Shown here piece by piece: positions 8,930 to 17,139 of a DNA stretch of 64,000 bases (position 1 is the first letter of the stretch; every line of letters begins with the position of its first letter). The DNA comes from Streptomyces sp. NBC_00376 (lineage in GTDB: Bacteria > Actinomycetota > Actinomycetes > Streptomycetales > Streptomycetaceae), in assembly GCF_036077095.1 (NCBI RefSeq), contig NZ_CP107960.1, forward strand, positions 248,001 through 312,000, read 5' to 3'. The notes under the pieces are model-generated. The model searched no databases, was not told where the DNA came from, and saw only the letters and a list, made by a program, of their open reading frames with translations. Both the position numbers and the translations under genes were made by a program.

Positions 8930-9535
8930 TCAGCGCAGTCGGTACGCCTGAGGAATGATCTGCTTGACGTTGTTCCCCGCGCTGTCGGTCGCGGTGATCC
9001 GCAACGCGACTCCTCCAGGAGCGTGGTCACGCTTCGGATGCTTGATACGCGCGATGAAGGTGTTCTTCCCGCCGGCCTTGGTGATCACCGGCTGCCAGGT
9101 CTTGCCGCCGTCGAAGCTGGCCTGTGCCCGCAACTCGGTCACGGTCGGTGGCGTGCTGAGCCGGTCCTGGTAGTAGCCGGTGACGGTGATGGGGTGAAGC
9201 CTGTTGGCCTTTGCGGTGTTGTCCAGGTCCAGGCCCAGGTCGTACCGCAGGAAAATGAGCGGTTCCGGACGGCACGGGCCGGGTTCCTTGACGACGGCGT
9301 CCGCGATGCACGGCTGTGACGTCGGGGTGTCGGACTTGGCCGGACGGTCGGAGGTGTACTCCCATGTGGTCTTGACCCCGTTGGTCTCCGCCTGGAACGA
9401 GTATCGGGCCGATTCCGCAGGGAGGTCGTACGCGATGACGTCGGCCTTGCACCCCGCCAGCGCGAGCACTGCTACGGCTGCCGACGCTCCCAGGTTCACC
9501 TTCCGGCGCCACCTCGGTGGCACTGCCGCGTCCAT
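8930..9535 (-). CDS. Lipoprotein resembling the C-terminal domain of S8 peptidases
   Basis: 201 residues beginning with a charged run (RWRRK), a hydrophobic segment and the lipobox LALAGC (Cys 29), so it should be exported and lipid-anchored. The rest (ARYSFQAETNGVKTTWEYTS, LIFLRYDLGLDLDN, then RAQASFDGGKTWQP and LRITATDSAGN) resembles the beta-sandwich that closes many large Streptomyces subtilases. The preceding peptidase gene lacks that domain. Two starts are possible: ATG at 9565, overlapping the peptidase TGA, or ATG at 9535, chosen because GGAGA lies nine bases upstream and a proper signal sequence results. Translational coupling to the peptidase is likely. A role as membrane-tethered partner or substrate-binding part of the protease is inference. 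Confidence 0.8.
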   Translation of the reverse strand: MDAAVPPRWRRKVNLGASAAVAVLALAGCKADVIAYDLPAESARYSFQAETNGVKTTWEYTSDRPAKSDTPTSQPCIADAVVKEPGPCRPEPLIFLRYDLGLDLDNTAKANRLHPITVTGYYQDRLSTPPTVTELRAQASFDGGKTWQPVITKAGGKNTFIARIKHPKRDHAPGGVALRITATDSAGNNVKQIIPQAYRLR

Positions 9536-9564
9536 CGGAGCAGTCTCCTTTCCCACTTCGGTCA

Positions 9565-12500
9565 TCACCGCCCACTCCTCGACACCAGGTCCGGCACATT
9601 GCCGGGCTCGCCGAGCTCGAAGACGAACTCGACCGGGTGGAGCTTTTGCTGGAGTTCGTGGCCGGCGTCGTCGAAGAGGCCTACGCCGCAGGCGGGGGGC
9701 TCACATGCCTGGATCCCGTAGATCAAATGGGCGATGCCCGTGTCGTTCAGCATGCCCATCATGGCCTGGCGACCGCCTCCGCCGCTGGTCAGGTACAGGG
9801 TGGGCCAGAAGCGGTCGCCCTCCCGGCAGCCGGCGCACGGCAGGCCGGTGTCGGCAGTGAAGCCCGACTTGGTGCGGACCTGGGGCACCGCGCCGGGAAG
9901 GGACGGACCCTCGTTCCAGTCGATCGTGTTCTTCTTGCCAAACGCCAGGTCCCGAGTTTCGGACGGGCCCGACGGACTTGCCACGGACGGCGCGAGATAG
10001 TCCCTTACGGACATCTCGAAGCGGTCGATCGCGTTGTCGTTCCGCGGCCCGACCAACGTGGTGAACTGCCGCTGACTGTCCGGCTTGGGCAGCATTGTTT
10101 CCTCTGTCACCGGACCGGACTCGGTCATCCGGTTCCAGCTGAAGTGGGGAATCGCGCCGGGCTGGTCGGCGTGGAGGCGGTGATCGACACGGTCGAGATC
10201 CCGGGACTGGACCCGGAACGGCAGGTTGCCGGGAACCCGACCAGGGGAGTCGAAGGCCAGAGCATAGGCCTTGGACACTTCGCGGCTGCCGCCGAGTCTG
10301 ATCTGGACGCCGGACTTCGCTCCGCTCTCGATCCGCCGGATCAGCGTGGCGGCCTGGGCCGGGGGTACGGTCACGATCGGCAGCGCTGCGTACGGATCGA
10401 CGGGCGGGCAGCTGTCGGGGCCGTTTTCGCACTTGTACTGTCGGAATGACTCGTACTTCAGCAGGGCGACCCGATCGGTTTCGCCCGTCACCAGCACCCC
10501 GACCGCGCCTGCGGAGGCGGCCGCCGCCACTCGTTTGCGAAGTGCGGTGAAGTCGCAGGTCGTCCCGCAGATGTCGGTCGGCTTCAGCAGCACCAGCGCG
10601 CCCTTGGCATCGACGTCGGCGAGTTCCTCGGCCGAGCCGGTGCCCGCGTAGACGACGGGCTTCTTCCCGTTGGAGGGCAGTCGGGGAATCGTCGATCGCA
10701 CGAGGGTGGATACGCGCTTGCCGTCCTTCGTCCAGCTCTGGTTGCCGCCGTTTATGGTGGTGTCCGGCGTCGCGTAGCGGGCGCCCAGGTCGAAGGAGTC
10801 ACCATTCCCTGTGACCCGCATCGTCACTGACGGCGGTACCAGGACATGCTGGCTGTGGAAGTTGAGTGTGCCGAGGCTGACCTTGCCGGCGGTCGGCAGT
10901 GCCCACCAGTTCGGTTCACCAGGGCCGTATTCAGTGGCCAACTGCGCCGTGATTCCCCAGTCTCGGTCCACGGAGATCCGTTCGGTCTTGAAGCCTGCCT
11001 GGTATGTCTCAGTCGGCTCCGGGGTGTTCACCTTGACCGGCTTGGCCTTGCGAAGGTCCAGCTCCACCGTGGTCGCGCCGGTGACCTCTACCTCCGGCAC
11101 CATCGGTGCGGCCTGGTTCAGTTCGCCGGCCGCGTCCCGCCACGTCACCGCGATGGCTGCCGTGACAGTGCCGGAGAACACCCGTGCCTTGATCGTCTCG
11201 CCACCCGGTGCCGTCAGCGGCTTTTCGTACAGGTTCAGCTTGTCCTCGTCGACCGGGACGATCAGTGCGTTGCCGTACGAGACATCGGTGGCACCGGCCG
11301 GAGGAGTGACCTTGATGGTCAGATCGTGGCGGATCGGCTCCACGAAGGTCGAGATCCGCGACGATCCGAGCAGTGTCCCCGCGCTGTCCTTGGCGGTCAG
11401 GACGCCGGCGTATGCGCCGTATTGCCCCGAATCGTCCACCACCTTGCCGTCCATGGTCACCGTCACATCGGCCGAGCCCTTGGCGGGCACGGTCAGCTGG
11501 TCGGCGCTGAGCGTGAACAGCCCCGCCGGTGCGGGCTTGCCCGCGTAGGAAGCCGAGGCGGAGAGCGTGAGAGTGATCGGCTCTTCGGTCCAATTGCTGT
11601 AGGTGACCGTCCTGGACACCGGCGAGTGCGGGTATTCGGCTCGGCCGAAGACCAGGTTTCCGTCGGGAATGATCTTCGGATCGATCGCGCGGGCCACGTC
11701 CACCCGGCCGGCGCCCTGCGCATACAGGTCGTACCCGAGGTCCTTGGAGGTCGCCATCAGCAGCGCCTTGATCTGCCGCCCGGTGAAGTCCGGGTGCTGC
11801 TGGGCGATGATCGCAGCGGCACCGGCCATATGGGGCGTGGCCATGGAAGTGCCGCTGGCGGACGTGTAGTAGTCGTCCACGGGGTTGCCCATCGAGGTGC
11901 CCTTGGCGCGGGCCGCGGCGATGGCGACGCCCGGAGCGGCGATGTCCGGCTTGGCCGCGCCGTCCCCGACGCGAGGTCCGCGGCTGGAGAAGGAAGCCAT
12001 CTGGTCGCTCTTGTCCACGGCCGCGACGGTCAGCGCTTCGTCGGCTGCACCTGGCGATCCGACCGTCTCGGGGTTCGGGCCGCTGTTGCCCGCGGCAATG
12101 ACGAACAGGGTGCCGTAGGTGCGGCTGAGAGCGTTGACCGAGCTGCTCAACGGGTCCGTTCCGTCGCTGGCCCCTCCGCCGAGGCTCATGTTCACCACGT
12201 CGGCACCGGACTTGGCGGCCCACTCCATGCCGGCGATGACCGCGTCGCCGGCGCATCTGCCCTCGTCGTCGCACACCTTGCCGATGGAGAGCTTCGCACC
12301 GGGCGCCACACCACGACGCAGCCCGTCGGAGGCCTTGCCGGTACCGGCGATCGTGGACGCCACGTGAGTACCGTGTCCATGTCCGTCCACCGGGCCGCTC
12401 GGGCTGTTGGTGAAGTCGATCGCCTCGGCGATCTGGCCGGCGAGATCGGGGTGAGTGGCATCGATGCCACTGTCCAGCACCGCGACCTTCACGTTCGAAC

Positions 12501-13239
12501 CGTTGTAGCCGCGTTCCCAGGCTGCGGGCGCGCCGATCTGTGGTACGGACTTGTCGAGCTGAAGTGTGGTCAGCTCGTTCAGCCAAACCTTCTTCACTCC
12601 GGCCAGCGGGCCGGTGGCCTGCGAGGCGACGGACTTGCCGGTGTTCTTCTCCCGCACTTCTCGCCACCACTGCCCGTTGCCCTGAATGGTCATCGAGCGG
12701 GCGTTGATGCTCGGCAGGACGGTCTTGGCGGTCGTGCCGGCGGCGGTCGTCGCTGTCCGGGCACTGGCCTTTCCGCTGTACGCGGTGATCACCGGGACTT
12801 CACCGGTTCTGCCCTCGGCCGCCCAATCGGCCAGTTTGGCGAGGTTGAAGAGTTCCCAGTCCAGCAGGTCGGCCCGGAGCAGCGGCAACACGTCTTCCGG
12901 TACGACGTAGACCTGGTCGTTCTTGGTGACGGTATGGAAGAGAACCGACTCCTTCCCGGCCCGTGTCGCGGGCTTGATCTCACGGACGAACGGCTTCCTG
13001 TCCTTGGTGAGGCCGATCTGCACCTTGTCGCCGGTCACCAGCGTCAGTGACAGGTCCGCCTGAGTTCCGGCGTCAGCCTTGAGCAGGCTGTCGCGGACCG
13101 ACGCGGGCAGGTTGAGGGAAGCGGGGGAAGACGGAGCCGGAGCCGGGTTGGAGGCGTTCGCTGCGGTGCTCGACATGACCGCCCCGAGGACGGTGATGCC
13201 GACAGCCGCGGTGACCAACCGTCGCCTGAGACGCCTCAT
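9565..13239 (-). CDS. Large secreted S8 (subtilisin-family) serine peptidase
   Basis: 1224 residues with a Sec signal peptide (MRRLRRRLVTAAVGITVLGA to an ANA cleavage region near residue 28). An inhibitor-like propeptide is followed by a complete catalytic domain: Asp 256 in VAVLDSGID, His 289 in GHGHGTHVAS, oxyanion Asn 385 in AAGNSG and Ser 465 in SGTSMATPHMAG. Beta-rich regions follow, with a PA-like insert (KGALVLLKPTDICGTTCDFT) near residues 880-940. It ends at VSRSGR with TGA overlapping an ATG of the next gene. Related enzymes continue into a further beta domain that here is encoded separately as a lipoprotein. It is an extracellular broad-range protease; specificity is unknown. The 3.6 kb of antisense open frames are shadows. 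Confidence 0.95.
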   Translation of the reverse strand: MRRLRRRLVTAAVGITVLGAVMSSTAANASNPAPAPSSPASLNLPASVRDSLLKADAGTQADLSLTLVTGDKVQIGLTKDRKPFVREIKPATRAGKESVLFHTVTKNDQVYVVPEDVLPLLRADLLDWELFNLAKLADWAAEGRTGEVPVITAYSGKASARTATTAAGTTAKTVLPSINARSMTIQGNGQWWREVREKNTGKSVASQATGPLAGVKKVWLNELTTLQLDKSVPQIGAPAAWERGYNGSNVKVAVLDSGIDATHPDLAGQIAEAIDFTNSPSGPVDGHGHGTHVASTIAGTGKASDGLRRGVAPGAKLSIGKVCDDEGRCAGDAVIAGMEWAAKSGADVVNMSLGGGASDGTDPLSSSVNALSRTYGTLFVIAAGNSGPNPETVGSPGAADEALTVAAVDKSDQMASFSSRGPRVGDGAAKPDIAAPGVAIAAARAKGTSMGNPVDDYYTSASGTSMATPHMAGAAAIIAQQHPDFTGRQIKALLMATSKDLGYDLYAQGAGRVDVARAIDPKIIPDGNLVFGRAEYPHSPVSRTVTYSNWTEEPITLTLSASASYAGKPAPAGLFTLSADQLTVPAKGSADVTVTMDGKVVDDSGQYGAYAGVLTAKDSAGTLLGSSRISTFVEPIRHDLTIKVTPPAGATDVSYGNALIVPVDEDKLNLYEKPLTAPGGETIKARVFSGTVTAAIAVTWRDAAGELNQAAPMVPEVEVTGATTVELDLRKAKPVKVNTPEPTETYQAGFKTERISVDRDWGITAQLATEYGPGEPNWWALPTAGKVSLGTLNFHSQHVLVPPSVTMRVTGNGDSFDLGARYATPDTTINGGNQSWTKDGKRVSTLVRSTIPRLPSNGKKPVVYAGTGSAEELADVDAKGALVLLKPTDICGTTCDFTALRKRVAAAASAGAVGVLVTGETDRVALLKYESFRQYKCENGPDSCPPVDPYAALPIVTVPPAQAATLIRRIESGAKSGVQIRLGGSREVSKAYALAFDSPGRVPGNLPFRVQSRDLDRVDHRLHADQPGAIPHFSWNRMTESGPVTEETMLPKPDSQRQFTTLVGPRNDNAIDRFEMSVRDYLAPSVASPSGPSETRDLAFGKKNTIDWNEGPSLPGAVPQVRTKSGFTADTGLPCAGCREGDRFWPTLYLTSGGGGRQAMMGMLNDTGIAHLIYGIQACEPPACGVGLFDDAGHELQQKLHPVEFVFELGEPGNVPDLVSRSGR

Positions 13240-13619
13240 CTCGAGGCCTCCTGCGCTGCGGTGGTTTCGGTTTCGCCGTGAAAATGGCGCGGCGGATGCA
13301 TGAGCGTCTCCTACTCTTCGTGAGAAAGAAGTACTTGCTGCATTCGGCAGTTACTTTCGGGCTCTGCACGGACCGAGACAACCGATTGGCAGTGGCGGAT
13401 CTCTTCCATGTCGCAGACCCGCCACGGCAATCGGCCGGTAGACCGGCGGAGGAACGCCAAAACGCCGGGAAGGGAGAACGGCTGGCGCCGCGTCCGGAGT
13501 GTGGAGCTGCGCCAATGATGCGGTGTACCCAGCGAACCGATGCCGTCGAAGTGGTAGGTCTTGCCGCCCTTGGCGGTGTTCCCCGCGTCCTGGTCCAGGC
13601 ATGCGTGGTGTCGCCGGCG
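13240..13619. other. Upstream region of the S8 peptidase, no gene
   Basis: Contains the peptidase promoter area (ACTCTTCGTGAGAAAGAAG near 13313, an AT-richer patch). Minus-strand frames continue into transposase debris but without motifs. Nothing else can be supported. Confidence 0.45.
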
Positions 13620-13757
13620 ATTGGCCGGCGAAGCTGGCGCGAGTCCGGATCGCGGCCGCCAAGGCTTCGGTGACGAGTTCTGTGCCCATGTGGTCGGTGA
13701 TCGCCCATCCGGCCAGACGTCGTGATTGCCGATCGGTGTCGGTCGCGAGGTAGCCCC
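13620..13757 (-). pseudogene. IS3-type transposase OrfB fragment
   Basis: The frame reads YLATDTDRQSRRLAGWAI then TDHMGTELVTEALAAAIRTR. This matches the part of the IS3-family integrase core that follows the first catalytic Asp (usually DxYSRRxVGW...M.T.LV..AL). It stops before the HSDxGxQY motif, and nothing of OrfA is left. It is fused in frame to a lectin fragment, showing a rearrangement rather than an intact element. Confidence 0.65.
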
Positions 13758-13866
13758 GCTGGATGACCCACTTCTGGTTCGTGTGGTCGGCACACTTCCA
13801 GATGCCTACGCGGTCGCCGTTGTTGCGGGTACAGCCGGCCTCCAGGCACACCTCATTGCCTGCCCG
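13758..13866 (-). pseudogene. Ricin-type (CBM13-like) lectin repeat fragment
   Basis: GNEVCLEAGCTRNNGDRVGI followed by WKCADHTNQKWVIQ has the features of one beta-trefoil repeat: a Cys pair, a central WKC and the QxW motif (here QKW). Such repeats end many secreted Streptomyces glycosidases. Only one repeat survives, no signal peptide or catalytic domain is nearby, and the frame passes directly into IS3-type transposase sequence. Confidence 0.55.
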
Positions 13867-14214
13867 GGGCACAGGGGCCGCCGAAGAGGAGAGGCCCCGC
13901 GCCGAGGGTGACGAGGCCTCCGGCCCGGATGGTTGCCGCTGCGGTCTCCGGAGCTTCGTAGGGGCGCAGCGAGTTGGGGTTGGGGCGCGTGACGTTGAGC
14001 GGGATCGGGCGAGTCGGGTGGTCGGCCAGTACGTCGTCGGCCGCTTCGCCGGAGCCAAGACGGCCCAATTCTTCGGGCGGTCATTCACGAAGTTGGGGGC
14101 ATCGTTGTGGGCGTGGCCGTCGTGCTGTTCGGTCCAGTGGGGTTGTCGGGCTTCGAGAACGGTCGCCGCGTCGAGCGCCCCGAGACTGCCGCAGCATAGA
14201 CGGGATGTCAGACT
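13867..14214. other. Decayed DNA, no gene supported
   Basis: Overlapping low-complexity open frames on both strands. The minus frame includes NVTRPNPNSLRPYEAP, not recognised. No repeats or signals stand out. Confidence 0.4.
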
Positions 14215-14649
14215 TTGCCCGTGGTCAATGCCAAGGAAACCGTCCGCCAATTCCTCCTGCAGGTGCGCTCGGGGCTGCACCCTGACCGAGCCAGCCACTT
14301 CCTGGCCGACCGTGTCCAGGCTCACCAGGTCGTCTCGGAGGCGCCGGTGGTTGTGGAGCGAACACCACAGCAGTACACCGAGCACGTGCAGGAGATGCTC
14401 GACGCATACGGCGCTTTCACACTGACCGTGGACGAGCTCATCGCCGAAGGAGATCGGGTCTACGCCCGCTGGACCCAAAACGGGCGGCATGTCGGAACGG
14501 TCGGCCACCATCCGCCAACGGGCGCGCAGGTCACGGCGGTGACCAGTGCGGTGTATCGCGTCAAGGACGGACTGATTGTCGAGTACTGGATCCAGATCGA
14601 CCGGCAGGGGATCGCCGCACAGCTACAGCAAGCAGCTACTGAGCACTGA
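14215..14649 (+). CDS. NTF2-like/SnoaL-type protein
   Basis: About 142-144 residues (TTG at 14215 or GTG at 14221). ETVRQFLLQVRSGLHPDRAS, then YGAFTLTVDELIAEGDRV and VYRVKDGLIVEYWIQIDRQG follow the cone-shaped NTF2/SnoaL fold of small cyclases, isomerases and ester cyclases. The last strand with the ...GLIVEYWIQ motif is intact, so the C-terminus is complete. No strong ribosome site is present before either start. An ATG ten bases further upstream is in another frame, so the true N-terminus may have been damaged by a small indel. Substrate unknown. Confidence 0.65.
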   Translation: MPVVNAKETVRQFLLQVRSGLHPDRASHFLADRVQAHQVVSEAPVVVERTPQQYTEHVQEMLDAYGAFTLTVDELIAEGDRVYARWTQNGRHVGTVGHHPPTGAQVTAVTSAVYRVKDGLIVEYWIQIDRQGIAAQLQQAATEH

Positions 14650-14901
14650 TCCAGGCCCGGCCCCAAGGTATTGACGATTGCTCATCAGTGTCCGTCTCAC
14701 GACGTTCTGGTACACCGGCTCGCCCGCGTACCAGAACGGCACCGGTCGGCGGCACCGGTCGGCGACACCAACGAGAGCCCGCAGTTCCGGGCCGATGACA
14801 CCGAAGCGTGGCTGCACGCCCACGGCAAGCACCTGGGCGGAGGCGGCAGTGGCCGGCGTGAGCACCACGGCGACGACAGCGGTCATCCGTCGAAGCTTCA
14901 T
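14623..14901 (-). CDS. Small secreted protein, uncertain
   Basis: 92 codons starting MKLRRMTAVVAVVLTPATAA with an AxA-type cleavage site, a convincing Sec signal peptide for a Streptomyces small exported protein. The mature part has one Cys and no known motif. The 3' end overlaps the NTF2-like gene on the other strand by 27 bases, and no ribosome site precedes the ATG. It may be a relic of a longer exported protein. Confidence 0.3.
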   Translation of the reverse strand: MKLRRMTAVVAVVLTPATAASAQVLAVGVQPRFGVIGPELRALVGVADRCRRPVPFWYAGEPVYQNVVRRTLMSNRQYLGAGPGSVLSSCLL

Positions 14902-15289
14902 GTGAAGATCAACGTCAGAGGAACCGACAGTGCACGGCCCCTCCCAGGAGGCGGCCTGGACGGACGGAGTCGCCGTCGCCGTCGCCGTCGCCAAGGAGCA
15001 CACCCCGGTGCACGGACATTTCCTCCCTCCGACCACCGCGAGCTGGGAGGTGCATACGATCGGGGTGTGGTCGATGAACGCCCGCGCGGCAGCGCGTAGT
15101 GCGCGGGAGAACGTGGAACTGTGCGCGGCCTGCCGCCCCGTCCCCTCGGCAGCCGACGCGATGACCGAAGCGCGACACAGGACGAGCTGGATGCGGTCGA
15201 TCCGGGCCGGTGCCCGGTATAGGGCACCGGGTGGCAGCGCTGCCACCTCATCGTCCAGGCCGGCGGCCCGCTCCCGGCGGCCGCGGGCG

Positions 15290-15720
15290 ACATCATCGTC
15301 CAGGGCGAGGACCTCGGGAGGTGGGTGCACGCGCAGCGGTTCGGGTGGGAACGGCTCCTCCCCGTACAGCAGTGGATACGCGCAGGGCGAGCAGCGCATT
15401 CGTCACCATCCGCTGAATCCAACGGTGCGGTCGCGCCTTGGCGCGCGGCGCGGTGGTGCTGCCGGACAGCTTCGGTTCGAACCAGGTGGTGAGTTCGCCA
15501 AGCATCGGTTCGGGGAGGCCGACTGTGCGCTCGCGGAACCAGTGTTCGGCGTACGGTCCGCATCCGGTGTATCGAGCTGAGCCAGCAGCCTCAGCAGGGG
15601 TGTGGCCGGCAGGAGGAGGTCATGCAGCAACAGGACGTCGGTCGTCCGGAACCGGGCGCCGTGCGTCTCCTGGATGCTCAGGAAAACGCGTAGCCCGTAG
15701 TCGAGCCTCCGGCGGCGCAC
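15290..15720 (-). pseudogene. Integrase-like protein, frameshifted fragment
   Basis: Two frames joined near 15545 read RLDYGLRVFLSIQETHGARF then FRERTVGLPEPMLGELTTWF and RPHRWIQRMVTNALLALRV. The LPEPM..EL..WF segment resembles the N-terminal half of tyrosine-recombinase-like proteins common in Streptomyces. A further frame change lies near 15370. No catalytic R..HxxR..Y box is found nearby. Identification is by remembered family resemblance and needs a search. Confidence 0.45.
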
Positions 15721-16241
15721 TACCCCAGCCGCTGGCGTTGGGCACGGTCGTCGGCTGCGGTCTTCATCGCCGCCGCAACCTCAAGTGCGTCAACGCCGGG
15801 GAAGCCCGTCCGCCCGGTTCAGCCCCGTATGGGCCTTCCGGATTGTGGAGGTGGTGCGGTCGGCATGAGGCTGGAGGCCAAGCCCGTGTACGGCCGGTCC
15901 GGGAGCCCGGCACGGCCGCTTCCAGCTGTCGGGCCGAGGACGGCCGCGGCTGAGCAGCGGAGGTGTCCACGGGCTGTCGCCTTGGGAGGCGATGGCCCGG
16001 ACTCACTGGAAGCAGCGGTTGACCAGGCCGTGTGAAGGGATGAGTTCGTTCATGGTGTGGTGAAAGCGGTGTCGGTCAAAGGGTTTCCGCAGTTCCGTAG
16101 TGCGCTCGACTGGCTGTTCCACACGAGCAGCAGTGAAGGGGCCTGCCGAGCGGCCCGTTCCGGAGGAGGCATGACCGGAAACATCTCTCGTGCCCCTCAT
16201 ACCCCTCGCACTCCTCGCACTCCTCGTACTCCAGAAGGGGC
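15721..16241. other. Intergenic, no gene; short CTCCTCGCA tandem repeat
   Basis: No supportable gene. At 16205-16235 a nine-base unit (CTCCTCGCA and variants) is repeated about three times immediately before the SRPBCC gene. It is too short to be more than a microsatellite-like feature. Confidence 0.4.
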
Positions 16242-16697
16242 GTGATCAGCGTGGCCCGGAGCTGCCGACTGATCCTGAGCTCGCCGTCCGAGGTCTGGGG
16301 CCTGCTGTCCGACAGCCACCGCTACGGGGAATGGGTGACTGGTACCCAGCAGGTCCTCGCCGCGGACCCGTATTGGCCCGAAGTGGGCGCCCGCCTGAAA
16401 GTCCGCGTCGGGGCCGGTCCCCTTACGCTCGACGACACCTGCGTCGTCCGCATCTGTGAACCGCAGCGCCGCCTCGAACTGGAGGCGAAAGCCGGTCCAT
16501 TCGGCGCGGCCCGCATTGCCATGAATCTGATCCCCTGGGGCGAGAACACTCTCTTCGTTCTCGACTGGCACCCCCTACGGGGACCCGGCACGCGTATGCA
16601 CGGTCTCCCGGTGGATTACGTTGTCGGGATCCGCAACGGATGGATGCTGACGAAGCTGGCCCGGATCGCGGTGCGCGAGCATGGCGGAAACGTCTGA
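16242..16697 (+). CDS. SRPBCC-family protein
   Basis: 151 residues (GTG at 16242, AGAAGGGG upstream; a second GTG lies three codons in). It follows the START/polyketide-cyclase-like helix-grip fold: SPSEVWGLLSDSHRYGEWV near the start, the LTLDDTCVVRICEPQRRLEL strands, and the long C-terminal helix NGWMLTKLARIAVREHG. Such proteins bind hydrophobic ligands in a central cavity. Its 3' end runs into the truncated MarR copy on the opposite strand, so a deletion may have joined the two. A second SRPBCC gene of the island is at 22704. Confidence 0.8.
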   Translation: MISVARSCRLILSSPSEVWGLLSDSHRYGEWVTGTQQVLAADPYWPEVGARLKVRVGAGPLTLDDTCVVRICEPQRRLELEAKAGPFGAARIAMNLIPWGENTLFVLDWHPLRGPGTRMHGLPVDYVVGIRNGWMLTKLARIAVREHGGNV

Positions 16698-16990
16698 GTT
16701 CTGCGGAAGACGTAGCGCTCCAGGAGTCCGCGGTCCTCTAGGCGGGTGATCAGGCGGGTCGTCGCGCTCTGGCTGAGCACGACGGAGTCGGCGACCTGCT
16801 TCATCTGCAGGTGTCCGCCCTCCCCGTCGTGCTGGCGGCCGAGGACATCGAGGAGCGAGTACTCGCGCACGCTCAGGCCATGACCGGCCTGCAGGGCCCG
16901 TTCGAGGTGGGACTCGATCCTTCCGTGCAGCAGAGACAGCGCGCACCAGCCCTGAGCCGTGGCGGTGAGCGCGGGGGCAGTAGCAGTCAA
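16616..16990 (-). pseudogene. MarR-family regulator, C-terminally truncated paralogue
   Basis: From a TTG at 16990 (GGAGG six bases upstream) the frame reads a MarR winged helix: LSVREYSLLDVLGRQHDGEG, then HLQMKQVADSVVLSQSATTR and LITRLEDRGLL. It is nearly identical through about 94 residues to the intact MarR gene at 24063, then loses similarity at about 16708 and stops at 16616 inside the SRPBCC gene. The wing end and C-terminal dimerisation helices are missing, so it is probably non-functional or a dominant-negative fragment. It is divergent from the MFS gene, with operator-like repeats in between. Confidence 0.85.
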
Positions 16991-17019
16991 CGGGGGCCTC
17001 CTTAATCGGACCGCTCCTT

Positions 17020-17092
17020 CAATAGTTGCACACGACGATAGATGCATATCGGGTCAGTGCGCGTTTGCTTTATCCAGCGCATGCAACTATTG
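17020..17092. promoter_or_regulatory. Inverted operator pair CAATAGTTGCA / TGCAACTATTG
   Basis: Two perfect 11-base copies in inverted orientation (17020-17030 and 17082-17092) lie in the 150-base divergent region between the truncated marR and the MFS gene. A one-mismatch copy, TGCAATTATTG, occurs at 21441 before the second aldo-keto reductase gene. The distribution fits a MarR operator; binding is inferred. Confidence 0.6.
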
Positions 17093-17139
17093 TCATGTGA
17101 CGTAAGCGCCCACCGCAAGCACTTGGAAGGTAGCTCCCC

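Noticed and set aside
10846..13050. Long plus-strand open frame of 734 codons
   Set aside because: It is antisense to the S8 peptidase, whose catalytic triad is unmistakable; Gly/Arg/Val-rich content with no motif marks it as a GC shadow.
14930..15580. 216-codon plus-strand open frame
   Set aside because: Ser/Arg/Gly-rich, lies over a decayed integrase-like sequence on the other strand, and has no ribosome site.
16205..16235. CTCCTCGCA tandem units as a CRISPR or regulatory array
   Set aside because: Only about three nine-base units without spacers; a simple microsatellite in GC-rich DNA.
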